Part shown: positions 36,686-48,844 of the stretch, piece by piece
Position numbering within the stretch: position 1 is the stretch's first letter
How the letters are laid out: each line of letters starts with the position of its first letter
From: Bugula neritina
Taxonomy: Eukaryota > Bryozoa > Gymnolaemata > Cheilostomatida > Bugulidae
DNA length: 60,000 nucleotides
Assembly (NCBI GenBank): GCA_964035545.1
Contig: OZ037772.1
Coordinates: forward strand, 8,482,650 to 8,542,649
Direction: 5' to 3'
The notes under the pieces: model-generated
Told to the model about the DNA's origin: nothing
Database searches by the model: none
The model's input: only the letters and a program-made list of their open reading frames with translations
Position numbers and translations under genes: made by a program

Positions 36686-37685
36686 GTCCAGTTGTCTTCT
36701 CTTTGATCACTTCTTCTTTCTGATTGAGGACATCTGTAGGCTGGTTGGCCATCTTATACACTATTTGATCAGTTTGAGTCACTATACTCCTGTTTATTTC
36801 TTTAGAATAGTCATTGCACTTATATTCATAAGTTTCTTTGTACAGTGTATTTGGTAAAATTTCAGAATATAAATGATCTTAGATTTCCCCTGTAAAACAG
36901 TATTACAAATGATATAATAGCATTGAGTTTTCATTCATAGTTTTTTTAATGTTATTAATACATCCTAATGTATAAATTATGTATTCTTCTTTTTTTGAGA
37001 AAACATGGATCCAATTCAATCAGTTACTAATATGCCACCAATGATGGAAGCACAACTAGCTATATAATATATCAATTTAAAGAGTTATTAAATCAACTAC
37101 TATTGAAAGCAGTTATTGCACTACTGGAAAAGATGATGCTAGCTTAATTAGAACTATAAAATCATGACATACATTATTGGTTAAGGCCATATTGGTGTTA
37201 GGAGAAGCATTCAGCCATAATTTTTCCTTTGCCACAATAGAAAATATGTTTTCAGCTTTCTGAAAACTTTACCATTCAGGCTTTTACAGTTAAACCAGTC
37301 ACCAGTTAAACTGGTTTTTAAATTGCTTTTCAGCATTTTGAACAGATTTTAACATGTGTTACACACATACTAACCCGATGATATGTAGTCCGCTAAGGCA
37401 TTCAACCCTAAAACTTTTAAACTGTCAGAGATAGCTTCAGAGAGAGGGGCACCAGGTTCTTCTGGTAGGTACTTGTCATACACTGTGGCTTCTATGAAGA
37501 AAGAGGTTGTATGCATCAACCAGAGGTTAACTAAATCGTAAATGAGTATATAGTTGTAAAATGATACTTGGCTAATTTATTTTATTGTTTAATCCTTAAT
37601 ATCATGTGATATCATTTCAATTAGTGATTGCAATGAATGAAATATTTGATGGTTTTTGCTTTATTAATCTAATCAGTATACTCAC

Positions 37686-38255
37686 CAGTTGAAATGACTT
37701 CCGGTACAGTATTCTGTCCAAAAACTTTATAAGTCTGATCAGACATAACTTCAGATGTAGTAAAATCAGGTTTTTCTTGCAGATAGTTTTCACGTACTGC
37801 ACTTTGTTTCCTGGGATGTTCCAAATGTGGGCGGTTGCTCAAAAAATCTGAGAATTCATTTTCTACACCTTCTTGGACATAAGTGTCAGATACTGTTGTT
37901 GGCATTTCACGGAAAGTTTGATTGTCTGTATTGACATTAAAACTTTGAGAGTCTAAATTCACCGAATGTCTCTCAGAGCTGTTATTGGTTACTAAAGGAT
38001 CCCACTCAGCACTATACTCATCTCTACAATATGAATCCTGTCTGTAAGGATTAGGATTTTCGGGTAAATAATTTCCACTTGAACTGCTAAAAGCTTCTGG
38101 CAACATAGGAATATCAGATTCTTGTGATAGACGGTTGTCATATGCTGCAGTTTCTGTGTTAACATTGTCTTGAGTGTTTGTATCAACTGTAGAAATTAAA
38201 GGAGCTGAGTTTACAGAAAACCTATGAGGAGCTTGAGTAAAATTCTCAGAGAGAG
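37686..38255 (-). CDS. Unit 3 exon 2, 5'-truncated
   Basis: Open from about 38255: ALSENFTQAPHRFSVNSAPL, STVDTNTQDNVNTETA, core YRQDSYCRDEYSAEWDPL, RPHLEHPRKQSAV and TSEVMSDQTYKVFGQNT, then ISTG before GTGAGT. The usual first 30-40 codons are missing. An AAGAG acceptor would keep phase 1 but has no pyrimidine tract. Confidence 0.6.
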
Positions 38256-38280
38256 CTCTTGTATAAGTTCACTCAGCGCA

Positions 38281-38400
38281 CACACTCGCACACACTCGCA
38301 CACACTCGCACACACTCGCACACACTCGCACACACTCGCACACACTCGCACACACTCGCACACACTCGCACACACTCGCACACACTCGCACACACTCGCA
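38281..38400 (+). repeat. 10-bp minisatellite (CACACTCGCA) x12
   Basis: Twelve perfect units at the junction of intron 1 and exon 2 of unit 3. It is open in several frames on the minus strand (VCECVRVCAS periodicity), but a stop separates it from exon 2 in the exon frame. Confidence 0.9.
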
Positions 38401-38692
38401 ATCATCGTTAATGAATTATAAATATAAAAAAGGCTATCATGGAATAGTAGCCTAGACTAACTAATTAGTTATTTTCACAGCCTTTTATACTTACACGGTT
38501 TAATCACAGACATGGCAGATGATTTGAAAACCACTGGATGACTCTGGAAATAGAACTAACTAGTTCTAAATATAAAAACTGTGAGACATTTACTGTAAAC
38601 TATATCAGACTAAGATTACACAATGATCTGTACTGTATCATATGGTCATCTATAGCAGCATAATGTTTTGGCTATATTTGTTTATATAATTA

Positions 38693-38765
38693 ATCATTAC
38701 AGCTGGCTATTGGGCATTGGAAAGCTGATGGAACTATGTGTTAGACCTGTACCTTTGTCCTTCAA
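38693..38765 (-). promoter_or_regulatory. Conserved upstream block of unit 3
   Basis: Shared words GGAAAGCTGATGGAAC and GTTAGACCTGTACCTTTG, about 180-250 bases before the ATG. Confidence 0.45.
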
Positions 38766-39474
38766 GAAATACTGGCATACATTTTTAGCATTTTTACCAA
38801 AAAATTCAAAAAGGATGGCCAATTATTTCTGATAAAAAACAACATAATAGCCTCAGTCAGCTGTCTCAAATTGTATTAAATAAATTGTTGAGATAAAAAT
38901 GATAAGTTGGCATATAGAGTTATGCCATCTGACCAAATTTTTTTTTTTAATTTTGAAGATATAGCACAACAAGATAAGTTTTGCACTCTCCCAAAATAAG
39001 CATTAGAATTATTATTTAAATAACTCTTTCGGAAGTAGAGGTGCAGTAGCATTTTAACCTGAGATGAATTGTATATATTGTTTGATGTTATTAAAAAGCT
39101 ATGTAGATAAAAGTGAACTTACAACTTGGCGTTAGGTATAAATGCCTTAGTAGATAATGCAGCAGGTACTGATTGGAAAAGTGGCAGTGTGAATACTGCA
39201 GGGTTTGAGGTTTTGGAAAGTTTAACATTAATGTGCCATACTTGACTTTGGCTTATTTTCTATATCAAAATAAGCATTAGAGCAATGAATAAACCGCTAT
39301 TGATGTCAGGAATGTGTAGTTACAGCAGTATCCCAACTTGACAGTATTACACGAGGTGTTTCTGACAATTATGTATATTTATATTATGCTACAATAATAT
39401 AGTTTGACAGTAAGAGAAAGTGAGAAAGAACCGATACTAAACTGTGTGGACATATTGGCTGTAAAATGGAAACT

Positions 39475-39480
39475 TTTATT
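39475..39480 (-). terminator. Poly(A) signal candidate of unit 4
   Basis: AATAAA on the minus strand in the 3' flank block shared by all units, about 630 bases after the stop. Confidence 0.35.
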
Positions 39481-40111
39481 AAACAATGATGTGAATTCAA
39501 CAAGATGAAGAAAATTTTGTTTTATGTATCATGATTTCACTAAGAATACTATTAGTCATAAGTTACATGAAACTGTTAAAATAAGACGTAAGTACTACAT
39601 ATATAATATGTGACATAAAACTTTAATGAACTAATAGTTGCTGAGATATTATATGTTCTAGACTATGTGTATAAAAGTGCTTATAATAAAACTTTAAATA
39701 TAATTAAATATAAAGAACAATTTTTAACTTTACATTCTAAAAATAGAATAACATATTATATTGCTTCTGTTCCTATGTCTACATTTATCCAGCTTTCATG
39801 TACTTTTACAGCTTATAAAGTTTATATTGTATTCATGTTAGATCCGAATAGACAGATGTGTTAAAATCTTCACCTTTCATCAGCTAGATGCATTGTCTAT
39901 ATATGCACACATGTATGCAGTATTATTGCTTTGCATTACCAGAGACAATTATGGGAATAACAATGGCTTCTTCTTGTTTTAACAGCAGTCAAATACAACT
40001 AAGAATAAATTTCAAGCATCTCCCCTATGGTGAGCTACTTGTTTATCCGAGTGTTTTTCATAAGAGTTACAATTTGAATTTCAATACAGCAGCTTTGCAG
40101 CTATACTTAGA

Positions 40112-40992
40112 CTATGGTAGACCAGACTGATTTTTAGTATGTATTTTAGTGTGAGACAGAAGGCTAGCTTTACTAGTGAATGACTTCTTACAAATATGAC
40201 ATAGAAATGGCTTCTCTCCATTATGTGCTCTCATGTGTCTGGTTAAGGAACTTTGTTGAGTAAATGATTTATTACACACACTGCATGAAAATGGTTTTTC
40301 TCCAGTATGTGTCCTCATATGTTGCTGTAGAGTAATTCTGTGTCTGAATGCATTTTTACAAATATGACATGAAAATGGTTTCTCTCCAGTGTGTGCTCTC
40401 ATGTGTCTGGCTAGGGAACCTTTTTGAGCGAATGATTTGTTACACACATGACATAGAAATGGCTTCTCTCCAGTGTGTGTCCTGACATGTTTCTGCAGGG
40501 TACCTCTTTGGCTGAATGCAGTTTTACAAATATGACATAGAAATGGCTTCTCTCCTGTGTGTATTCGCATGTGACAGATAAGAGCATTTTTCCAGGCAAA
40601 AGCAGACCCACATATTTCACATACAAATGGCTTCTCTCCAGTATGTATTCTCATGTGTCTGTCCAGACTACCCATATCCCTTGCCTTGAAGCTACATAGT
40701 GAACACTGAAAACACTTCCTTTTGTTCTGCTCTTCTGTATTCTCATCAAAACCAGCTTCTTGTGTCGACTCATACTCAGAAACATCATGTAAAGTTGTCT
40801 TTTCTGTGATTCCTTCTTCTTTCTGATCAAGGATATCTGTTGCCTGGTTGGCCATCTTATACACCATTTGATCAGTTTGAGTCACTATACTTCTGTTTAT
40901 TTCTTTAGAATAGTCATTGCAATTATATTCATAAGTTTCTTTGTACAGTGTATCTGGTAGAATTTCAGAATATAAATGATCTTGGATTTCCC
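40112..40992 (-). CDS. Unit 4 exon 4: linker and seven C2H2 fingers
   Basis: It opens GEIQDHLYSEILPDTLYK after TTTTACAG, then TDQMVYKMANQATDILDQKE and seven fingers. Contacts -1/3/6: D/S/R, W/A/C, Q/T/K, Q/S/R, H/T/Q, Q/S/R, S/S/S. It ends NQSGLP. Linker type is shared with units 3 and 6. Confidence 0.88.
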
Positions 40993-42791
40993 CTGTAAAA
41001 CAGTATTACAAATGATATAATAGCATTGAGTTTTCATTCATAGTTTTTTTAAAGTTATTAATACATCCTAATGTATAAATTATGTATTCTTCTTTTTTTT
41101 GAGAAAACATGGATCCAATTCAATCAGTTACTAATATGCCACCAATGATGAAAGCACAACCAGCTATAATATATCAATTTAAAGAGTTATCAAATCAACT
41201 ACTATTGAAGCAGTTATTGCACTACTGGAGGATATGATGCTAGCTTAATTAGAACTATAAAATCATGACATACATCATTGGTAAAGCCATATTGGTGTTA
41301 GGAGAAGCATTCAGCCATAATTTTTCCTTTGCCACAATAGAAAATATGTTCTCAGCTTTCTGAAAACTTTACCATTCACGCTTTTACAGTTAAACCAGTC
41401 ACCAGTTAAACTGGTTTTTAAATTATTTTTCAGCATTTTGAACAGATTTTAACATGTGTTAAACACATACTAACCCGATGATATGTAGTCCGCTATGGCA
41501 TTCAACCCTAAAACTTTTAAACTGTCAGAGATAGCTTCAGACAGAGGGGCACCAGGTTCTTCTGGTAGGTCCTTGTCGTACACTGTGACTTCTATGAAGA
41601 AAGAGGTATATGGTTCTATGCATCAACCATGGGAACTGAATCGTAAATGAGTATAGTTGTAAACTGATACTTGGCTAATTTATTTTATTGTTTAATCCTT
41701 AATATTATGTGATATCATTTCAATTAGTAATTGCAATGAATGAAACATTTGATGGTTTTTGCTTTATTTATCTAATCAGTATACTCACCAGTTGAAATGA
41801 CTTCCGATGCAGTATTCTGTCCTAAAACTTTAAAAGTCTGATCAGACATAACTTCAGATGTAGTAAAATCAGGTTTTTCTTGTAGATAGTTTTTATGTAC
41901 TGCACTTTGTTTCCTGGGATGTTCCAAATGTGGGCGGTTGCTCAAAAGATCTGAGAATTCATTTTCTACACCATCTTCGACATGAGTGTCAGACACTGTT
42001 GTTTGCATTTCAAGGAAAGTTTGATTGTCTGTATTGACATTAAAACTTTGAGAGTCTAAATTCACCGAATGTCTCTCAGAGCTGTTATTGGTTACTAAAG
42101 GATCCCACTCAGCACTATACTCATCTCTACAATATGAATCCTGTCTGTAAGGATTAGGATTTTCGGGTAAATAATTTCCACTTGAACTGCTAAAAGCTTC
42201 TGGCAACATAGGAATATCAGATTCTTGTGATAGACAGTTGTCATATGTCGCAGTTTCTGTGTCAACATTGTCTTGAGTGTTTGTATCAACTGTAGAAATT
42301 AAAGGAGCTGAGTTTATAAAAAAACCTATGAGAAGTTTGAGTAAAGTTTTCAGAGAAAGCTCTTGTATATGTTCACTCAGCACACACTAGAACACACCCG
42401 CACACACCCGCACACACCCGCACACACCCGCAAACACCCGCACACACCCGCACACACCCGCACACACCCGCACACACCCGCACACACCCGCACACACCCG
42501 CACACACCCGCACACACCCGCACACACTCGCACACACTCGCACACACTCGCACACACTCGCACACACTCGCACAGGCACACAATGGTAATGAAAGTTCCA
42601 ATGACACAGTAAGATCCACATGAGAGTGCAATTGCTAAAAAATTTTGTACACTTACACAGTATAAGTTTACTTTTTTTTTCAATCATTCTTTAGAAACAG
42701 ATAGATATGAAAACCATTGAATAGTACCAATTAGCCAACAATTTTTTAATGTTTACAAAAATTTATACTTACATGGCTGGCCCCCAGACAT
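40112..42791 (-). CDS. Zinc-finger unit 4, 5' part of exon 2 disrupted
   Basis: Exon 1 42773-42791 (MSGGQP plus one base), exon 2 41789 to about 42360, exon 3 41475-41591 and exon 4 40112-40992 (seven fingers, fully open). The ancestral exon 3 acceptor (exon end 41635) now gives a frameshift and early TAG, but a new acceptor CCTCTTTCTTCATAG just downstream yields 39 in-frame codons in the right phase. Exon 2 has one extra T in a T run near 42320, and its first codons are replaced by a minisatellite. No acceptor there gives an open phase-1 join (the best one makes TAG). The gene may be silent or use another start. Confidence 0.6.
41789..42359 (-). CDS. Unit 4 exon 2, 5'-truncated and frameshifted
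   Basis: Open from NSAPLISTVDTN onward: core YRQDSYCRDEYSAEWDPL, RPHLEHPRKQSAV, TSEVMSDQTFKVLGQNT and ISTG before GTGAGT. The upstream SENFTQ-like codons are in another frame because of one extra T compared with unit 3. Confidence 0.6.
42391..42574 (+). repeat. 10-bp minisatellite, 18 units in two variants
   Basis: Thirteen CACACACCCG units (the first is AACACACCCG and one is CAAACACCCG), then five CACACACTCG units. The second variant is the one found alone in unit 3, so the C-rich form probably arose and spread after the duplication. Confidence 0.9.
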
Positions 42792-42954
42792 GGTGTAACA
42801 ACTAGACACAACTCAAAGACACTTGAAAGAAAAGAAGTCGGTTCCTAATAAAACTTCACTATAAAATATCCACTATCAGAATAGTTAGACTATGATCCAC
42901 ACTGAATCAGATAATCATCTAGTAGCATAGCCTTCTGGCTATTTGTTTGTAAAT

Positions 42955-43025
42955 AATCAGTACAGTTAGCTATTGTATATTAAAAAGCTGTTGGAACAAT
43001 GGGTTAAGTCTATACCTTTGTCCAA
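42955..43025 (-). promoter_or_regulatory. Conserved upstream block of unit 4
   Basis: AAAAAGCTGTTGGAACAATG and TATACCTTTGTCC; this variant is shared with unit 6 rather than with unit 3. Confidence 0.4.
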
Positions 43026-44591
43026 TCTTCGTAGGTCAAATGAAAAAATCACTAAGAGAGGTCAGCAGTATTCAATATAGCAAACATCACAGCCACCATC
43101 AGTAATGTTAAATTATATCAAATAAATTTTTTGGGATAAAACAGAATTGGCTGACAATTGTTAATGCGTTTCCTTTGAATGCAGTTTTGCTTAGTTTATT
43201 TCTGAATGTACATTGCACAAGGTTATTTTGTTTAACAAATTATGATTATTAAAAGGGAAATTTATGCACAAATCTGTTGCTAGAAAGTAGAGTTGCAACA
43301 GTATTTTGACTTAACATCAATTATATAAGCTTTTTCTAAAAATATGAAATACCATCTCACAAAAAAAATTACTGAATTGCAGTAAAAAAATGAGAAAGAA
43401 CTGACACTAAACTTTCTGAACACCAAAATAATGCTTGTTTTAAATTTGAAGATATAGCACAACAAGATAAGTTTTGCACTTTCCTAAAATAAGCATTATA
43501 GAAACATTATTTAACTAACTTATCCGGAAATAGAGGTGCAATAGCATTTCAATTTGAGAATAATTTTTTAAAGTTATGTTTGATGTTATCAAAGAGCTGT
43601 AGATAAAACGGAATCTATAAATTAGTGTTATAGGTATAAATGGCTTTAGCTTATAGATGATAATGGCACAGATCACGATTAAGGAAAAGTTTTTGGGGTT
43701 TTGGAAAATTTAATATTAATGTGACATACTTAACATTGGCTCATCTTCTATATATCAAAATGAGCATTAGAGCAATGACTAAACCTCTAATGCTGTCAGG
43801 AACGTGTAGTTATACAACAGTGTCCCAACTTGACCGTATTACATAAGGTTTTTCTGACAATATAAAAACAGTCAATATGTATAATTATCTATTATATGTC
43901 AAAAGGATATAATTTTACAGTAAAAGAAAATGAGAAGAAACTGATACTAAACTGTGTAAACATATTGAATGTGAAATAAAAGCTGTTATTAGAAAAAGAA
44001 GTGAATTCAACAAGATGAAGAAAATTTTGTTTTATGTATCATGTTTTCACTAAGAATACTATTACCCATAAGTTACATGAAACTATTAAAATAAGACATA
44101 AGTACTATATATATGTGACATAAAACTTTATTAAACCTAAAATGGCTGAGATATCATAAGTTCTAGATTATGTGCATAAAAATGCTTAAAATAAATTTTT
44201 TTATTGTAATTAAATATAAAGAAAAAATGCTAACTTTAGATTCTAAAAATAGAATAATAGCTATCATGCGCTTCTGTTCCTATAATGTCTACATTTATCT
44301 AGATTTCTTGTACTAGTATACAGCCTATAAAGTTTATATTGTATTCATGTTAGATCCAAATAGACAGATGTGTTAAAGTCTTTATCATTTATTAACTCAA
44401 TGCATTGTCTATATACACATATGTATGCAGCAAAATTGCTTTGCATTACCAGAGATGTTTTTGAAAATAACAATGGCTCCTTAAATTGTTTTATCTGCAG
44501 TCAAATACAACTAAGAATAAATTTCAAACATCATCTTATAGTGAGCTACTTGTTCATCCGAGTGTTTTTCATAAGAGAAACAACTTAAAAT

Positions 44592-45501
44592 TTAACACAG
44601 CAGCTTTGCAGCTATACTTAGAATAGATTGATTCTTAGCGTGTATTTTAGTGTGAGACAGAAGGCTAGCTTTACGAGCAAATGATTTGTTACACACAGGA
44701 CATAGAAATAGTTTCTCTCCACTATGTGCTCTCATGTGTCTGGTTAGGGAACTTTTTTGAGCAAATGATTTTTTGCACAGATGACAGGAATATGGCTTCT
44801 CTCCAGTGTGTATCCTCATATGAGGCATAAGGGTACTCTTGTGGGAGAATAATTTATTACACACACTGCATGAAAATGGTTTTTCTCCAGTATGTGTCCT
44901 CATATGTTGCTGCAGAGTAATTCTGTGTCTGAATGCATTTTTACAAATATGACATGCAAATGGCTTCTCTCCAGTGTGAGTTCTCATATGTTGCTGCAGG
45001 GTAGATCTTTGACTGAATGCACTTTTACAAATATGACATGAAAATGGTTTCTCACCAGTGTGTGTCGACTCATATGGTTGATGAGCACATCTTTCCAGGT
45101 AAAAGCAGACCCGCATATTTCACATATAAATGACTTTTTTCCAGTATGTATTCTCATGTGCCTGTTGAGATGACTTATCTGCCTTGCTTTGTAGCTACAT
45201 ATTGAACATTGTAAACAGCTCCTTGAACTATGCTGTTCTGTATTTTTCTCAACACCAGCTCCTTGTGTCAACTCATACTCAGACACATCATGTAAAGTTG
45301 TCTTCTCTTTGATCACTTCTTTTGTCTGCTCAACAACATCTATAGATATGTTTGTATTGTTATGCACTTTGTGATCGGTCTCCATATCATTGTTTATATT
45401 TCTATACTGATCTCTCAGTTTATATTCATGAGCTTCTTTGTATAGAACATCTGGTAGATTTTCAGAAGTATCTCCTGTATGAAAACACGAATGTATTTTA
45501 C
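44592..45501 (-). pseudogene. Unit 5 exon 4: seven fingers in two frames
   Basis: GKIHSCFHTGD opening. Fingers 1-2 are in frame with the linker (contacts Q/H/R, W/V/N); fingers 3-7 are in the shifted frame (Q/T/Q, H/T/Q, H/T/P, Q/S/R, R/S/S). Removing two bases would restore the family reading; no sequence is given here. Confidence 0.8.
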
Positions 45502-46298
45502 CTGTAAAACAATGTTAGAAACAGTAAATTACAAATGGTATGATTGCATTCAGTTTTCATTCATAGTTTATTTAACGTTACTAATACATTCAAATACATA
45601 TATTTGTACTTTTTTTTAAGAAAACATGAATTCAATTGAATCAGCTACCAATATGCCACCAATGATGAAAGCACAATTAGCTAGATCAATTAAACGAGTT
45701 ATTTAACCAACTACTTTCAAAAGCAGCTAATGCAGTACTTGCAGAAGGTGATGCTAGCTTAATGAGAACTATAAAGTCATGGTGTTAATTATTGGTAAAG
45801 GTCATTTTTGGTGTTAGGGGGAGCATTCAGCCACACGTTTTCCATGGTCACAATAGAAAATATGGTGTTAGCCTGCTGAGAAACTTCACCGTTCAGGCTT
45901 TCATAGTTAAATCAGTCACCAGTTAAATTCAATTTAAATTGATCTTTCAGGTTGTTGAACAAATTTTAACATGTGGTAAACATATACTAACTTGATAAAT
46001 TGTAGTCCCCTGTGGCATTCAACCCTAGAACTTTAAAAGTGTCAGAGATAATTTCAGACAGAGGAACATCAGGTTTTTCTGATAGGTACTTGTCATATAG
46101 TGTGGCTTTATTGGGAAAAGAGGTATTGTTGAGTGTATCAACCATGGGAACTGCAATGTAAATGAGTAAAGTTGCAAACTGGTCTTTAGCAAATTTCTTT
46201 TGTTGTTTCTTCAATAACATGTGATGTTAATTAAAATCATCAATTGCAGTGAAAGAGACATTTGACGGTTTTCATTTTGTCTATCTAAACACACTTAC

Positions 46299-46976
46299 CT
46301 GTTGAGATGACTTCTGTTGTAGTATTCAGTCCTAAAACTTGAAAAGCCTCAGAGATAACTTTAGACAGAGGAACATCAGTTTCTTCTGGTAGATAAAATC
46401 TTTGTATGGCATTTTGTTTTCTGAGAAGTTCTAATTGTTGGTTGTAATTAAAAGTATCTGAATAATCATTCTCAACATCATCTTCTACACCTTCTACATA
46501 AGTGTGAGATACTGTTGTTGGCATGTTAAGGTGGGTTGGATTGTAATCTGCATTGTCATTAAAAATGTTAGAGTCTAAATTCCTTGATTGTCTTGAAAAG
46601 CTGTGATTGGTTACTAAAGGATCCCACTCAGCACTATACTCATCTCTACAATATGGATCCTGTCTGTAGGGATCAGGATTTTTGGATGAACAATCTTCAG
46701 ATAAAACTCCAAGAGCTTTAGAAAAAACTTCAGGCGGATGAACATTAGATTCTTGTAGTAGACAGCTGTTGTACACTGAAGCTTTTGTGTTAACATAGTC
46801 CTGGGGGTTTGGATCAACTGTGGAAGTCAAAGGCACTGCGTTTACAAAACAGCTAGGCCATTGAATAAAATTCTCACAGAGATCAGGAATCGTCCACTCA
46901 TTATTATTTTGAGAGATGTGATGAAGTTCTTGCATCTGTTTAATTGATGTTCGAAGAATTGTATGTGGTTCTATAA
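46299..46976 (-). CDS. Unit 5 exon 2: acidic N-terminal region
   Basis: 226 codons: FIEPHT start, STVDPNPQDYVNT, PPEVFSKALGVLSED, core YRQDPYCRDEYSAEWDPL, MPTTVSHTYVEGVEDDVEN, QQLELLRKQNAI and PLSKVISEAFQVLGLNTT. Very close to units 7 and 8. Confidence 0.75.
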
Positions 46977-47414
46977 CTGTAAAGTAAAGAAAGCCTTTAA
47001 GAGCTTGCATCAAAATATCTACTCAAAGTTCACTCACTCAAAATAATACCCAAAAGACTCAATGGAAGTAACACGTATCCATGAGTTCACTTGCCACACA
47101 ACATGTTTACTCCAAAGTTATACAAATGATTTTAATCAACCATGCATCTTGTTAATGAATTATAAATATAAAAAAAGCTATCATGAAATAATAGCCTAAA
47201 TTAACTAATTAGTTATTTCCACGGCCTTTTATACTTACACGGTTTAATCACAGACACACTTCCAGAGAACACTGGAAAGAGAACTAGCAAGTTCTGAATA
47301 TAAAAACTGTAAGACATTCACTGTATAAACTAAGAGGCAAAGGTTAAACAATGATCTGTACTGTATCACACAGTCATCTAACAGCATAATGTTTAGCTAT
47401 ATTTGTTTATAATT

Positions 47415-47490
47415 AATCATTACAGCTGGCTATTGCACATTGGAAAGCTGATGGAACTATGTGTTAGACCTGTACCTTTGTCCTTCAAGA
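47415..47490 (-). promoter_or_regulatory. Conserved upstream block of unit 5
   Basis: Nearly the same as in units 3 and 8, although the unit 5 start codon is lost. Confidence 0.45.
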
Positions 47491-47650
47491 AATACTGGCA
47501 TACATTTTTAGCATGTTTACCAAAAAATTCAAAAAGGATGGCCAATTATTTCTGATAAAAAACAACATGATAGCCCCAGTCAGCTGTCTCAAATTGTATT
47601 AAATAAATTGTTGAGATAAAAATGATAAATTGGCATATAGAGTTGTGCCA

Positions 47651-47672
47651 TTTTTTTTTTTTTTTTTTTTTT
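47651..47672 (+). repeat. Poly(T) run
   Basis: About 22 consecutive T in the 3' flank of unit 6; the homologous place near 38939-38950 has a shorter T run. Confidence 0.8.
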
Positions 47673-48844
47673 AATTTTGAAGATATAGCACAACAAGATA
47701 AGTTTTGCACTGTCCCAAAATAAGCATTATAGAAACATTATTTAACTTACCCATCTGGAAATAGAGGTGCAATAGCATTTCAACTTGAGATGAAATGTAT
47801 ATATTATTTGATGCTATTAAAAAGCTGTATAGATAAAAGTGAACTTACAACTTGGTGTTAGGTATAAAGTGCTTAGGTGATAATGCCCCAGGTAATGATT
47901 GGAAAGGTGGCAGTGTGGATATTGCAGGGTTTGAGGTTTTGGAAAATTTAACATTAATGTGCCATACTTAACATTGGCTCATTTTCTATATCAAAATAAG
48001 CATTAGAGCAATGACTAAACCGCTATTGATGTCAGGAATGTGTAGTTACAACAGTATCCTAACTTGACAGTATTACATAAGGTTTTTCTGACAATATAAA
48101 AACATCCGTTATGTATAATGATCTATTATATGTCACAAGGATATAATTTTACAGTAAAAGAAAATGAGAAGAAACTGATACTAAACTGTGTAAACATATT
48201 GAATGTGAAATAGAAGCTGTTATTAGAAAAAGAAGTGAATTCAACAAGATAAAGAAAGTTTTGTTTTATATCTCATGTTTTCACCAAGAATACTATTACT
48301 CATAAGTTACATGAAACTATTAAAATAAGACATAAGTACTATATGACATAAAACTTTAATGAACTAAAAGTTGCTGAGATATTATATGTTCTAGACTATG
48401 TGTATAAAGGTTGCTTAAAAAACAAATTTTAAATATAAATAAATATAAAGAACAATTTTCAACTTTACATTCTAAAAATAGAACAAAATATTATATTGCT
48501 TCTGTTCCTATGTCTACATTTATCCAGCTTTCATGTACTTTTACAGCTTATAAAGTTTATATTGTATTCATGTTAGATCCGAATAGACAGATGTGTTAAA
48601 ATCTTTACCTTTCATCAGCTAGATGCATTGTCTATATACAAACATTTATGCAGTATTATTGCTTTGCATTACCAGAGACAATTTTGAAAATGACAATGGC
48701 TTCTTCTTGTTTTATCTGCAGTCAAATACAACTAAGAATAAATTTCAAGCATCACCCCTATGGTGAGCTACTTGTTTATCTGAGTCTTTTTCATAAGAGA
48801 AACAATTTGAATTTTAATACAGCAGCTTTGCAGCTATACTTAGA

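Larger units (their letters stand above)
36119..38513 (-). pseudogene. Zinc-finger unit 3, damaged
   Basis: Exon 1 38495-38513 (MSVIKP), exon 2 37686 to about 38255, exon 3 37375-37530 (52 codons, open) and exon 4 36119-36889. Damage: the first codons of exon 4 read GEI then TAA (36879-36881; unit 4 has CAA there). A net 5-base deletion near 36625-36640 puts the linker and the fingers in different frames. The 5' part of exon 2, with its acceptor, is replaced by a 10-bp minisatellite. The finger array itself is open from an internal ATG at 36685 and could still be translated alone. It is a close duplicate of unit 4. Confidence 0.75.
44592..47257 (-). pseudogene. Zinc-finger unit 5, disrupted
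   Basis: Exon 1-like 47239-47257 has GTG where every sister has ATG, caused by a short deletion around 47256. Exon 2 46299-46976 (226 codons), exon 3 45992-46150 (53 codons) and exon 4 44592-45501 follow in phase 1. In exon 4 a 2-base insertion (GA at 45067-45068) shifts frame within finger 2, so fingers 3-7 are read only in another frame. The normal NQSILP end runs on into SIAAKLLC. Exons 2 and 3 are intact and conserved, so the loss is recent. Its linker is closest to unit 7. Confidence 0.8.

Noticed and set aside
38211-38405. Cys/Val-rich open frames (VCECVRVCAS repeats) at 38211-38405 and 42373-42687
   Set aside because: They are frames through the 10-bp minisatellites; a stop separates them from exon 2 in the exon frame.
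38281-42574. Possible CRISPR-like arrays
   Set aside because: The repeats are contiguous 10-bp units without spacers, in animal DNA.
46614-46817. Short frames antiphase to exon 2 (for example 46614-46817, 54367-54570, 42095-42289)
   Set aside because: Shadows of the conserved exon 2 coding sequence in another frame.
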